Assembly (NCBI GenBank): GCA_943788345.1
Contig: CALSPX010000004.1
Coordinates: 1 to 64,000, forward strand
Length of the DNA stretch: 64,000 bases
Direction of reading: 5' to 3'
DNA from: Ascidiaceihabitans sp023955215
GTDB taxonomy: Bacteria; Pseudomonadota; Alphaproteobacteria; Rhodobacterales; Rhodobacteraceae
The notes beneath the pieces were generated by a model, which saw nothing but the letters and a program-made list of their open reading frames with translations, was not told the DNA's origin and searched no databases. Position 1 is the stretch's first letter. Every line of letters begins with the position of its first letter. A program made the translations under genes and the position numbers. Below are positions 40,611-49,642 of the stretch, piece by piece.

Positions 40611-40622
40611 TCTGAATGAATT

Positions 40623-40660
40623 TTCACAGGGGCGTCATTTGTTATTGACGCCCCTGTGAA
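40623..40660. terminator. Long perfect hairpin after eda
   Basis: TTCACAGGGGCGTCA (40623-40637) is the exact reverse complement of TGACGCCCCTGTGAA (40646-40660), with an 8-nt loop. There is no T run after it, so it may act as a 3'-end or RNase processing structure between eda and the tRNA rather than a classical terminator. Confidence 0.6.
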
Positions 40661-40683
40661 GGCGGTCTATTCCGCCCGTATGC

Positions 40684-40760
40684 GCGGTTGTAGCTCAGTT
40701 GGTTAGAGTATCGGCCTGTCACGCCGAGGGTCGCGGGTTCGAGTCCCGTCAACCGCGCCA
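40684..40760 (+). tRNA. tRNA-Asp (anticodon GTC), copy 2
   Basis: Base-for-base identical to the 77-base gene at 37949-38025, including the encoded CCA. It lies downstream of eda and ahead of a terminator at 40828. Confidence 0.96.
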
Positions 40761-40827
40761 CTTTCCCAATATTGGTTGAAAAGTGGCGCACCTACGCGCA
40801 GTTCTCTTAAATATCAGCATGTTGTGA

Positions 40828-40856
40828 AGTTGGGGATAGTCCCCAACTCCGTTTTT
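40828..40856 (+). terminator. Terminator after tRNA-Asp copy 2
   Basis: AGTTGGGGA (40828-40836), TAG loop, TCCCCAACT (40840-40848), then CCGTTTTT. Confidence 0.85.
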
Positions 40857-40861
40857 ATGTC

Positions 40862-42232
40862 CTAGGTCAAAGCGTCCAAGATACGTGCCCATGAGCGAAT
40901 GCCATGGTGGAAGCTGGACAGGTCGTATTTTTCATTTGGTGAATGGATGGCATCATCGTCTTTGCCAAACCCAACCAACATCGGTGTCGTGCCCAAGATG
41001 TTTTGGAAGTGCCCCGCGATAGGGATTGAACCACCACATCCAACATAGGCAGCTTGAACACCCCATTCTGTTGTCAGTGCCGCGCGTGCTTGTTCAAAAG
41101 CAGGGGCAGTGGTTTCGGTTACTGATGCGCGTCCAGAGCTGTGGCCGTGAAATTCTACGCTGCAGTCTTCTGGCAGTTGGTCCTGTACCATTTGGCGGAA
41201 GTTGGCACGAATAGCGTCTGGATCTTGATCCCCGACCAAACGAAAGCTGATCTTGGCGTTTGCTTTTGATGGCAGCACGGTTTTGAAGCCGTCACCAGTA
41301 TAGCCACCCCAGATACCGTTCACTTCGCAGGTTGGGCGTGACCAGATCATTTCAAGTGGCGTGCGATCTTGTTCGCCCGCTGGTTTGGACAGCCCGACAT
41401 CACCCAAGAAAGTGGCGTGGTCAAACGCGAGGCCCTGCCACTGTGCTTCCAATTCGTCGGAAAGGTCTTGAACGCCATCGTAGAAGTTAGGGATTGTTAC
41501 GCGCCCGTTTTCGTCGTGAAGGGATGCAACGACATTGGACATTACGCGGATCGGATTCATCGCGATCCCGCCGTACATGCCCGAATGTAGGTCCAATGTA
41601 GGGCCAGTGATGGTGAATTCTTCGCCCAGTAGACCGCGCAACATGGTTACGATTGCAGGTGTTTTGCTTTCAAACAGGCCCGTGTCACAGATCAGCGCAA
41701 TGTCGGCGCGCAACTCATCCGCGTTTTCGTGCATAAAGGGCACAAGGCTCGGTGATCCTGACTCTTCTTCGCCCTCAAAGAAGAACGTTATGCGGCACGG
41801 TAGGGTGCCATTCACTTCTTTCCACGCACGGCAGGCTTCGACAAACGTCATCAACTGACCTTTGTCATCGGATGAACCGCGACCGCGAATAACCTTGCCC
41901 TTAGCGGTGTCTTCGATCTGTGGGTCAAACGGATCGTTGTCCCAAAGATCAAGTGGATCAACGGGTTGTACATCATAATGTCCATAGAAAAGAATGTGTG
42001 GCCCTTCGCCCTCGACATGTCCAACCACCATTGGATGGCCCGGTGTTTGGCGTTTTGTGGCTGGGACACCAAGGCTTTGAAGGTCCGCGACCAACCAATC
42101 TGCTGCTGTTTGGCAATGATCTGCAAAGGCAGGGTCGGTCGAAATTGATGGGATACGCAGCAGTTCCAGCAAGCGTTCTGTGGCGTCAGGAAGATCTGCG
42201 TCGATCTTGGAAAGGACTTTATCTAGGCTCAT
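40862..42232 (-). CDS. M20 family dipeptidase
   Basis: Zinc-dependent peptidase of the M20/M25/M40 clan, 456 residues, CNDP/PepV-like. Metal ligands lie in ILFYGHYDVQPVDP (His, Asp context), GRGSSDDKGQL, FFEGEEESGS and ICDTG; the lid/dimerisation domain is central. No signal peptide, so a cytosolic enzyme cleaving dipeptides or related amides. It is divergent from hemA with about 180 bp between. ATG 42232 starts MSLDKVLSKIDADLP. Confidence 0.93.
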   Translation of the reverse strand: MSLDKVLSKIDADLPDATERLLELLRIPSISTDPAFADHCQTAADWLVADLQSLGVPATKRQTPGHPMVVGHVEGEGPHILFYGHYDVQPVDPLDLWDNDPFDPQIEDTAKGKVIRGRGSSDDKGQLMTFVEACRAWKEVNGTLPCRITFFFEGEEESGSPSLVPFMHENADELRADIALICDTGLFESKTPAIVTMLRGLLGEEFTITGPTLDLHSGMYGGIAMNPIRVMSNVVASLHDENGRVTIPNFYDGVQDLSDELEAQWQGLAFDHATFLGDVGLSKPAGEQDRTPLEMIWSRPTCEVNGIWGGYTGDGFKTVLPSKANAKISFRLVGDQDPDAIRANFRQMVQDQLPEDCSVEFHGHSSGRASVTETTAPAFEQARAALTTEWGVQAAYVGCGGSIPIAGHFQNILGTTPMLVGFGKDDDAIHSPNEKYDLSSFHHGIRSWARILDALT

Positions 42233-42332
42233 GGAAAGGCTCCGAATATTGGAATGAGGGCTTATTTAATAGGCAGCGTATATGCTGCAAACTTGCTGTC
42301 CAGCCCCAGCGCACAAGGCTGCGACCATCTGC

Positions 42333-42346
42333 GCACATTTATGTGC
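42333..42346. promoter_or_regulatory. Inverted repeat upstream of hemA
   Basis: GCACAT-TT-ATGTGC, 65 bp upstream of the hemA start and about 100 bp from the divergent M20 gene start. A plausible operator; the regulator is unknown. Confidence 0.35.
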
Positions 42347-42410
42347 ATTGAATGGAAAGAAAAGAGGCTATATTAGAACGTATCTAAGGAAGTCAGCACG
42401 GAGCGATGTC

Positions 42411-43634
42411 TTGGACTATACCGAACAGCTAGACCTAGCGATTGAACGTTTGCACGAAGAAGGGCGCTACCGCACCTTCATCGATATTGAACGCCAAAAC
42501 GGTCAATTCCCTCACGCTGAGTGGACCCGTGAAGACGGGACCAAGAAGGACATAACTGTTTGGTGTGGCAACGATTATCTTGGCATGGGTCAAAACCCTG
42601 TTGTGATTGATGCGATGCACGAAGCCATTGATGCCACTGGTGCAGGCTCTGGCGGGACACGCAATATTTCAGGTACAACCGTTTATCACAAGCGTCTTGA
42701 AGCAGAATTGGCGGATTTGCATGGCAAAGAAGGTGCCTTGCTTTTCACAAGCGCATACATCGCAAACGACGCGACCCTGAGCACTTTGCCCAAACTGTTT
42801 CCGGGTGCGATTATTTATTCTGATGCTTTGAACCACGCCTCTATGATTGAAGGCGTGCGCCGCAATGGTGGTGCTAAGCGTATTTTCCGTCACAACGACG
42901 TTGCGCACTTGCGCGAGCTGTTGGCGGCTGATGACCCTGCTGCGCCAAAGATTATTGCGTTCGAATCAATTTATTCAATGGATGGTGATTTCGGTCCGAT
43001 TGAAGCGATTTGTGACCTTGCAGACGAGTTTGGTGCTCTGACTTACATCGACGAAGTGCACGCCGTGGGCATGTATGGACCGCGCGGGGCAGGTGTTGCT
43101 GAGCGTGATGGCCTGATGCACCGCCTTGATATTATCAACGGTACATTGGCAAAAGCATATGGCGTCATGGGCGGTTATATCGCCGCAAGTGCGAAAATGT
43201 GTGATGCGATCCGGTCTTATGCGCCTGGCTTTATCTTTACCACATCGCTGCCGCCAGCTGTTGCTGCGGGTGCTGCGGCGTCCGTCAAACACCTCAAAAC
43301 AGCCCAAGAGTTGCGCGACAGCCAACAACTGCAAGCTAAGATTTTAAAGTTACGCCTCAAAGGGTTAGGTCTGCCGATCATCGATCATGGCAGCCACATT
43401 GTCCCTGTGATGGTGGGCAACCCCGTCCACACTAAATTGCTGTCTGACATGCTGCTTGAAGAACACGGCATTTACGTTCAGCCGATCAACTTCCCAACCG
43501 TGCCACGCGGCACTGAGCGCTTGCGTTTCACGCCGTCACCAGTTCACGGTCCGCTTGAAATTGAGGCACTCGTAAAAGCAATGGACGCCTTGTGGTCCCA
43601 TTGTGCGCTGAATCGTGCCGAATTAACGGGTTAG
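42411..43634 (+). CDS. hemA: 5-aminolevulinate synthase
   Basis: PLP enzyme that condenses glycine with succinyl-CoA, starting the C4 haem/tetrapyrrole pathway typical of alphaproteobacteria. The 407-residue protein has DYLGMGQNP, GSGGTRNISGT, the Asp in TYIDEVHAVGMYG and the PLP lysine in NGTLAKAYGVMGGY. No ATG fits. TTG 42411, with GGAG seven bases upstream, gives (M)DYTEQLDLAIERLHEEGRYRTF-like residues, matching Rhodobacter HemA N-termini. The open frame upstream to 42282 is unlike the family. hemB lies about 16 kb away in the same window. Confidence 0.95.
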   Translation: MDYTEQLDLAIERLHEEGRYRTFIDIERQNGQFPHAEWTREDGTKKDITVWCGNDYLGMGQNPVVIDAMHEAIDATGAGSGGTRNISGTTVYHKRLEAELADLHGKEGALLFTSAYIANDATLSTLPKLFPGAIIYSDALNHASMIEGVRRNGGAKRIFRHNDVAHLRELLAADDPAAPKIIAFESIYSMDGDFGPIEAICDLADEFGALTYIDEVHAVGMYGPRGAGVAERDGLMHRLDIINGTLAKAYGVMGGYIAASAKMCDAIRSYAPGFIFTTSLPPAVAAGAAASVKHLKTAQELRDSQQLQAKILKLRLKGLGLPIIDHGSHIVPVMVGNPVHTKLLSDMLLEEHGIYVQPINFPTVPRGTERLRFTPSPVHGPLEIEALVKAMDALWSHCALNRAELTG

Positions 43635-43743
43635 AAGGCGAAGTAGTGCAATTTGCGTTGCACTGTGCTATATCTGCGCTAAGAAAAGAACATACTAGAA
43701 TCGTTGGGGCGAATTCGCGGTAAAATTTTTATGGGGCAGGGTT

Positions 43744-44988
43744 ATGATCGGTCGGAGATTCTCCAAGATCATTGAAGAAAAAGTCGAACCGAAAGCGTTT
43801 GATGACTTTGAGCTTCGGCTTGGGGACATGATGCGCGGCGAACGTGCGACTCTTGGTAAAAGCCTTCTCGATGTTCAACGCGAATTGCGTATCAAAGCCA
43901 GCTACATCGCCGCCATTGAGAATGCAGACCCTGAAGCATTTGACACACCCGGTTTCATTGCCGGCTACGTGCGCTCTTATGCTCGTTATTTGAATATGGA
44001 TCCTGACCATGCTTTTGCAGCGTTTTGCGCCGAGAGCGGGTTTTTTGTTGCCCACGGCATGTCTGCTAAAGCATCTGTGGTTAATAAGCCGGCGCGCGAA
44101 GATCGTTTAACCCGTGTCGCGGGCGGGGACATCTTCTCTAGCCCGAACACGCCATTTGTCCCAATGGGGGAAACATTCCTTTCACGGGTTGAACCGGGCG
44201 CAATTGGATCAATGGTCGTTCTGTTGGCTCTGATTGGTGCGATTGGTTTCGGTGGGTATTCCGTTTTGCAAGAAGTGCAGCGTGTGCAAGTTGCACCTGT
44301 GGATCAAACACCAGTTGTTTTGGCAGACCTTGATCCGTTGAACGGTGCTGCGATTACACAGCCTTCTGCTGAGATTGTAAACTCGGCCGCTCCACAAGTT
44401 CTGGACAATCCACGTGGCAATGCGCTTGATCGTTTGTATCGCCCTCAGGCATTGGATGTACCAGTGCTTGTTGCCCGTGATGCACCGATCGCAAACATTG
44501 ATCCACGTTCTATTGGCAGCTTCACCGCGCCAGTGTTCAACGACACAGACGTTAACCTTATTGCTGGCATCAACGGTGCTTTGGCTGAGGCCAACGGTAT
44601 TGCCGTGCCACAGGTTGTTGAAGGTCCTGCACCAGCTTTGCAAATGGTTGCAGCCTATCCATCATGGGTGCGTGTGCGGTCTGCTGAGGGCACTGTGATC
44701 TATGAGGCCGTGATGGAAAAAGGCGACACATGGACCGTGCCAGCCACCGTCGAGCCTGCAACACTGCGCACTGGCGAAAGTGGTGCGATCTATTTCGCGA
44801 TGTCTGGCGATTGCTACGGTCCTGTTGGCGCGCGCGGCAGCGTGACATCTAATCTACCACTGGAACAAACAGCCTTGGCTACATTGTACGAACCAGCACC
44901 TGTAACCAGCGAAACAACATTGGGTCGTATGGTTGCGGATCTTTCGGCGATTGACCCACTTGCGGCACTTCCGTGTAAGGCCAACTAA
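43744..44988 (+). CDS. rodZ: RodZ-like cytoskeletal/HTH membrane protein
   Basis: A 414-residue bitopic protein. The N-terminal cytoplasmic HTH_25 domain (RGERATLGKSLLDVQRELRIKASYIAAIENADPEAFDTPGF) binds MreB in RodZ homologues. One TM helix lies at about 157-178 (MVVLLALIGAIGFGGYSVLQ). A low-complexity Pro/Val/Ala linker is followed by a periplasmic DUF4115 beta domain near the C-terminus (SWVRVRSAEGTVIYEAVMEKGDTW). It is directly upstream of ispG, as in E. coli (yfgA-ispG), which strengthens the call. Role: rod-shape maintenance. Confidence 0.88.
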   Translation: MIGRRFSKIIEEKVEPKAFDDFELRLGDMMRGERATLGKSLLDVQRELRIKASYIAAIENADPEAFDTPGFIAGYVRSYARYLNMDPDHAFAAFCAESGFFVAHGMSAKASVVNKPAREDRLTRVAGGDIFSSPNTPFVPMGETFLSRVEPGAIGSMVVLLALIGAIGFGGYSVLQEVQRVQVAPVDQTPVVLADLDPLNGAAITQPSAEIVNSAAPQVLDNPRGNALDRLYRPQALDVPVLVARDAPIANIDPRSIGSFTAPVFNDTDVNLIAGINGALAEANGIAVPQVVEGPAPALQMVAAYPSWVRVRSAEGTVIYEAVMEKGDTWTVPATVEPATLRTGESGAIYFAMSGDCYGPVGARGSVTSNLPLEQTALATLYEPAPVTSETTLGRMVADLSAIDPLAALPCKAN

Positions 44989-45104
44989 GCCTTTCTTCGC
45001 TTCCTCTATATCTGTGACAATTAATACTGCCCCTAACGGTTGCGGTGCGGCCTTGGGCATTCTATTTCCTAAGTAATGTTCCGTTATGCAAAGGTCATTT
45101 GCTC

Positions 45105-46232
45105 ATGTCGCTTAATCACATCCGTCCTTGGCGCAATATTTACCGTCGTAAAAGTCGTCAGATCATGGTTGGTAACGTACCAGTTGGTGGCGATGCCCCA
45201 ATCACAGTACAGACGATGACCAACACGCTGACCACTGATCCTTCTGCCACGATCAAACAGATCATTGCAGCGGCAGAGGCTGGTGCCGATATTGTACGTG
45301 TTTCAGTGCCTGATCCTGAAAGCGCCGCGGCGATGAAGGAAATTTGTCGCGAAAGCCCTGTGCCGATCGTGGCCGATATTCACTTCCACTATAAACGAGG
45401 GATTGAGGCCGCTGAAGCAGGGGCTGCATGCCTTCGGATCAACCCAGGCAACATCGGCGACGAAAAACGGATCAAAGAGGTTATTAAGGCCGCGAAGGAC
45501 AATAATTGCTCTATCCGTATTGGTGTGAATGCCGGTAGTTTGGAAAAAGAACTGCTAGAGAAATTTGGCGAACCATGTCCTGATGCGATGGTCGAAAGTG
45601 GTTTGAACCACATTAAAATCCTGCAAGACAATGATTTCCATGAATTCAAGATCAGCTGCAAAGCTTCTGACGTCTTTATGGCGGCTGCGGCTTACCAACA
45701 GTTGGCTGAGGCCACAGACGCACCTATCCATCTTGGGATAACTGAGGCGGGTGGCCTGACTTCTGGAACAATCAAGTCGGCCATTGGCATGGGCAACCTG
45801 CTTTGGATGGGAATCGGGGATACGATCCGTGTCTCGCTTTCTGCTGATCCAGTTGAAGAGGTCAAAGTCGGCTACGAGATCCTGAAATCTTTGGGGTTGC
45901 GCCATCGTGGGGTGAACATCATCAGTTGCCCATCATGCGCCCGTCAGGGGTTTGACGTGATCAAAACGGTTGAGATTTTGGAAGACCGTTTGGCCCATAT
46001 CAAAACGCCAATGAGCCTCAGCATTATTGGCTGCGTTGTGAATGGACCAGGTGAAGCGTTGATGACAGATGTTGGGTTCACCGGCGGTGGTGCTGGTTCT
46101 GGCATGGTTTATCTGGCGGGTAAACAAAGCCACAAACAGGACAATGCGTCGATGGTGGAACACATCGTTGAGCAGGTTGAAGCGCGTGCAGAATTGATTG
46201 CCAAAGCAGAAGTTGAAGCACTCGAAGAATAA
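45105..46232 (+). CDS. ispG: 4-hydroxy-3-methylbut-2-enyl-diphosphate synthase
   Basis: Penultimate step of the MEP isoprenoid pathway, a [4Fe-4S] enzyme of 375 residues. It has an N-terminal TIM barrel (TVQTMTNTLTTDPSATIKQI, VADIHFHYKRG, LRINPGNIG) and the C-terminal cluster cysteines in SCPSCARQGFD and GCVVNGPGE. ATG 45105 with AAGGTC upstream is preferred; the open frame to 45045 is not. Transcribed after rodZ, and followed by a strong bidirectional terminator. Confidence 0.96.
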   Translation: MSLNHIRPWRNIYRRKSRQIMVGNVPVGGDAPITVQTMTNTLTTDPSATIKQIIAAAEAGADIVRVSVPDPESAAAMKEICRESPVPIVADIHFHYKRGIEAAEAGAACLRINPGNIGDEKRIKEVIKAAKDNNCSIRIGVNAGSLEKELLEKFGEPCPDAMVESGLNHIKILQDNDFHEFKISCKASDVFMAAAAYQQLAEATDAPIHLGITEAGGLTSGTIKSAIGMGNLLWMGIGDTIRVSLSADPVEEVKVGYEILKSLGLRHRGVNIISCPSCARQGFDVIKTVEILEDRLAHIKTPMSLSIIGCVVNGPGEALMTDVGFTGGGAGSGMVYLAGKQSHKQDNASMVEHIVEQVEARAELIAKAEVEALEE

Positions 46233-46255
46233 GCAACAACACATTGTCAGACATA

Positions 46256-46292
46256 CAAAAAGGGCGGTGAACTGAATTCACCGCCCTTTTTT
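46256..46292. terminator. Bidirectional terminator between ispG and the DsbA-like gene
   Basis: GGGCGGTGAA (46262-46271) pairs with TTCACCGCCC (46277-46286), flanked by an A run on the left and six T on the right. Confidence 0.93.
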
Positions 46293-46314
46293 GCACGTTA
46301 GCAGATGCTAAAAT

Positions 46315-47064
46315 TTAGCTGCGCTTGTCATTCACAACCATCATCAGTTGATCATAAGGTAAATACCCGCGCAGCATTTCGTCCTGAAGCACAAATGTTG
46401 GCGTGCCTGTGATCCGCAAAATTTGTGCAAGCTCTTTGGTTTTTGCCAACTGTTCAGCCACTTCAGGACCATTCATTTTCGCTTCAACGGCGGCCATATC
46501 CAATCCGAATGTATTGCCCAAACGGTTTAGGCTGGTCATGCTCAGCTCACCGGGGAAGGTCATCAATGAATCGTTGATCGCTTTGTAGGCGTCATCACCG
46601 GCGGCCAATTTAACAGCGATGGCAAAGCGCGATGCCAACACGGATTGTTCGCCCAAAATCGGGAACTCTTTGACGATCAAGCGGATATTGCCGTCTGTTT
46701 CAAGCATCTTGGCGACTTCGGTGTGCGCCTTGCGGCAGTATCCACAGCGATAGTCCAAGAATTCCACCAATGTGATATCGCCGTCAGGATTACCGCCGAC
46801 ATAGGAATAGCCATCGTTGAACAAGGCTTCGGCGTTGTCGCTGACCAAATTCAGATCAGCCTGCGCCGCTTCTTGTTGTTGGCGTGCTTCGAGCTGATTG
46901 ACGGCTTCCATGATCACTCGGGGTTGGTCCATCAAATAGGCGCGGACTTCTTCGCGGAAGATGGCGCGTTCTTCATCGCTCATGTTTGTGAGATCAAGTG
47001 CTGACGCAGGAAGCGCAACGGCGCAGGCTAAGGCTGCTGCGGAAAACAGATGTGTAAGGCGCAT
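46315..47064 (-). CDS. DsbA-family thiol:disulfide oxidoreductase
   Basis: Periplasmic thioredoxin-fold protein of 249 residues. A signal peptide (MRLTHLFSAAALACAVALPASA) precedes a helical N-terminal extension (DEERAIFREEVRAYLMDQPRVI) and the active site Cys107-Gly-Tyr-Cys110 (LDYRCGYCRKAH); the cis-proline loop is in TGTPTFVLQD. The N-terminal helical extension is like those of ScsC/Com1-type oligomeric DsbA proteins, so it may be an isomerase rather than a pure oxidase. It follows the M48 protease gene by three bases. Confidence 0.92.
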   Translation of the reverse strand: MRLTHLFSAAALACAVALPASALDLTNMSDEERAIFREEVRAYLMDQPRVIMEAVNQLEARQQQEAAQADLNLVSDNAEALFNDGYSYVGGNPDGDITLVEFLDYRCGYCRKAHTEVAKMLETDGNIRLIVKEFPILGEQSVLASRFAIAVKLAAGDDAYKAINDSLMTFPGELSMTSLNRLGNTFGLDMAAVEAKMNGPEVAEQLAKTKELAQILRITGTPTFVLQDEMLRGYLPYDQLMMVVNDKRS

Positions 47065-47067
47065 GGG

Positions 47068-48408
47068 TTATTTCCTCTTTTTGGTAGCACGTTCAGAAGC
47101 AATCAACACATCCTGTGCGCGTTGCCAAGGGCCAGAGCCGCGTGGAAGTATTCCAACTGCTCGTTTTGAGTGAATTTTTGCATCTGCCATGCGTCCCTGT
47201 AGGGCATAGCGTTCTGCGGTGGTTAGAGCAGCCATGCCCGGTTGTTTGGATTTGGCATATGTTACTGCAAGGTCGCGCAGCATACTGCCATCGCGAAAGT
47301 CGATGCTGCGGGATTTCTCTAGAACTGATTTTGCTTTGTTGATGTTTCCCGAAGCGAGAAGCGCGCGCCCATACCCTGCTAACAAAAGGGAATTGCGCGG
47401 CGCAAGATTTACAGCGCGTGCATATGCGTTTGTTGCGGCGGCGAAATTGCGCGTCTCGATCAGGATTTGGCCGCGCTGATCGCGTAGAAACGGGTCTTTG
47501 GGGCGCAATGCAATGGCACCGTCAATAGCCTTGAGGGCCTTTTTTGTATTGGAATTACGGTGGTGGGCCACTGCTTCGCGCAAGAGGGCAACATCTTTGT
47601 ACCCCGTTTCACCAATACGCCGCAGCGTCCATTTAGGGGCGCGTGTATAGGCGGTTATTTTACCCTTGAGGCGGGCGAACCAATAATCGGCTTCGCTTTT
47701 TACTGGTCCTTTGTCTGAGGCCACGAACCCTTGCAAATTACGGATACGGTCACGTGATAGGGGATGACTGCGGGTGTAGGGATCTTGGCGTGTTTCGGCG
47801 AGCAACTCTTGGCCGCGAAAAATTTCGAACACGTCCAACATGCCTTTGGTACTGATGCCAGCACTGCGCAAAAAACGGACACCTGATTGGTCGGCTGACG
47901 CTTCTTCTGCCCTTGTATGCTTAAAGAAGACCCGCTGCGCGAGGCTTTGGCTTCCCAACGCGATGCCAACGGCACCATCGGCTGACCCAGCAGCAGCTGT
48001 GGCAATCGCAAGTGCGATTCCAAGTCCTGCGATGGTGCGTGAATTTCCAAGGTTGCTGAGGCGGCGTGTGATGTGTCCATTCACGATATGCGCTGCTTCA
48101 TGCGCGATGACACCTTGCAGCATATCGGCACGCTGCATTTTGTTGATCAGGCCGTAGTTGATAAAGATCGCATCATTGCCCACGACAAAGGCATTCAGCC
48201 CGCTGTCGTTGACGATCAACACCTTCACCCGTGTTGGGCTAAGGCCCGCTGCGCGCAAAACAGGCGCGGCAATTTGTTGAAGCGCATATTCCGCATCGGC
48301 GTCGCGTAACAACCCACGCGCTTGGGCGGTGGCGGTTGTGAGCACCATCAGTGTGGCCATGACGGCGGCGACTATTGACGAGCGGGCAAAGAAACGATGA
48401 AAGGTCAT
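47068..48408 (-). CDS. Periplasmic M48 metalloprotease with TPR repeats (BepA-like)
   Basis: A 446-residue secreted protease. The signal peptide (FARSSIVAAVMATLMVLTTATAQA) is followed by the M48 catalytic domain with zinc motif HEAAHIVNGH, the third ligand region HTRAEEASADQSGVRFL, and a C-terminal TPR-like helical region (YARAVNLAPRNSLLLAGYGRALL). The layout is that of E. coli BepA, which degrades or refolds outer-membrane proteins such as LptD. Two starts are possible, ATG 48408 or ATG 48432, neither with a clear Shine-Dalgarno; the first is chosen for its signal peptide. Paired with a DsbA-like gene, it suggests an outer-membrane quality-control unit. Confidence 0.88.
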   Translation of the reverse strand: MTFHRFFARSSIVAAVMATLMVLTTATAQARGLLRDADAEYALQQIAAPVLRAAGLSPTRVKVLIVNDSGLNAFVVGNDAIFINYGLINKMQRADMLQGVIAHEAAHIVNGHITRRLSNLGNSRTIAGLGIALAIATAAAGSADGAVGIALGSQSLAQRVFFKHTRAEEASADQSGVRFLRSAGISTKGMLDVFEIFRGQELLAETRQDPYTRSHPLSRDRIRNLQGFVASDKGPVKSEADYWFARLKGKITAYTRAPKWTLRRIGETGYKDVALLREAVAHHRNSNTKKALKAIDGAIALRPKDPFLRDQRGQILIETRNFAAATNAYARAVNLAPRNSLLLAGYGRALLASGNINKAKSVLEKSRSIDFRDGSMLRDLAVTYAKSKQPGMAALTTAERYALQGRMADAKIHSKRAVGILPRGSGPWQRAQDVLIASERATKKRK

Positions 48409-48430
48409 GGAAACATTAGGAAGGTTTTTC

Positions 48431-49576
48431 ATGCGAACATCAACCCGTTCCAAAGTTGATCCCTTTATTGTGATGGATGTGATGGAGGCCGCTCGCCGTG
48501 CAGAAGAGGCAGGACGTCACATTATCCATATGGAAGTGGGGCAACCGGGCACAGGTGCACCGAAGGTTGCAACCGATGCTTTGGCACGCGCCATGGAACA
48601 GGGGCCGCTTGGGTATACTGTGGCGCTTGGTCTGCCAGCTTTGCGTGCGCGGATCGCGCAGATGTACGGTGAATGGTACAATGTTGATCTAAACCCAGAA
48701 CGTGTTGTGATCACGCCCGGATCGTCTGGTGGCTTCCTTTTGGCATTTACGGCACTGTTTGACAGTGGGGATCGCGTCGGTATCGGCGCACCCGGATACC
48801 CTAGCTATCGACAAATCTTGCACGCATTGGGTTTGCAGCCTGTTGATCTGCAAACTGATCCTGCCAATCGCTTGCAGCCTGTTGGCGCTGATTGCGAGGG
48901 AATGGATTTGGCAGGGCTAATGGTTGCCTCACCGGGGAACCCTACGGGGACTATGCTGGATCGCTCTGCGATGGGCGCATTGATTGATGCGGCGTCCGCG
49001 CAAAAGGCGTCATTCATCAGTGACGAAATTTATCACGGTATTGAGTATGAGGCTAAAGCGGTCACTGCCCTAGAATTGACCAATGAATGTTATGTCATCA
49101 ACTCGTTCTCCAAGTACTTTAGCATGACGGGGTGGCGTGTTGGTTGGATGGTTGTCCCAGAAGATCACGTGCGCGTGGTCGAGCGGATAGCGCAAAACAT
49201 GTTCATCTGTGCGCCCCATGCCAGTCAGGTTGCGGCCCTTGCTGCGATGGACGCTGGTGACGAGCTACAAGCCAATTTAGCTGTCTATACGCGCAATCGC
49301 TTGTTGATGCTGGAAGGGCTGCCAAAAGCAGGGTTCGACCGCATAGCACCGCCTGACGGGGCGTTTTATGTTTATGCAGATGTGTCCGAGATTACGAATG
49401 ACAGTCGCGCATTGGCTGCAGAAATATTGGGGGGGGCTGGCGTTGCCGTGACACCCGGTCTTGATTTTGATCCGATCCGTGGACACCAAACGTTGCGCTT
49501 TTCTTATGCGCGCAGCACGCCGGACATCGAAGAGGGATTGGCCCGCTTGCAAAAGTTCATGGCGACAAGAGGTTAA
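48431..49576 (+). CDS. PLP-dependent aminotransferase, class I/II
   Basis: Fold-type I aminotransferase of 381 residues. N-terminal MRTSTRSKVDPFIVMDV precedes the substrate loop EVGQPGTGAPK; the PLP-binding YGxWYNVDLNPERVVITPGSSGGF, the Asn in SPGNPTG, Asp/Tyr in FISDEIYHGIEY and the Schiff-base Lys in SFSKYFSMTGWRVGW follow. ATG 48431 has AGGAAGG upstream. Amino-acid specificity is not evident; aspartate, alanine or branched-chain substrates are all possible. The start is head-to-head with the M48 gene, so each promoter must lie within the other gene's 5' part. Confidence 0.93.
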   Translation: MRTSTRSKVDPFIVMDVMEAARRAEEAGRHIIHMEVGQPGTGAPKVATDALARAMEQGPLGYTVALGLPALRARIAQMYGEWYNVDLNPERVVITPGSSGGFLLAFTALFDSGDRVGIGAPGYPSYRQILHALGLQPVDLQTDPANRLQPVGADCEGMDLAGLMVASPGNPTGTMLDRSAMGALIDAASAQKASFISDEIYHGIEYEAKAVTALELTNECYVINSFSKYFSMTGWRVGWMVVPEDHVRVVERIAQNMFICAPHASQVAALAAMDAGDELQANLAVYTRNRLLMLEGLPKAGFDRIAPPDGAFYVYADVSEITNDSRALAAEILGGAGVAVTPGLDFDPIRGHQTLRFSYARSTPDIEEGLARLQKFMATRG

Positions 49577-49642
49577 GCTGAATTCCCATTTGCGACTGAC
49601 TGGGTTAAGTTGATCAAAAGAGCCAACAAAGGTCTGTGCAGT

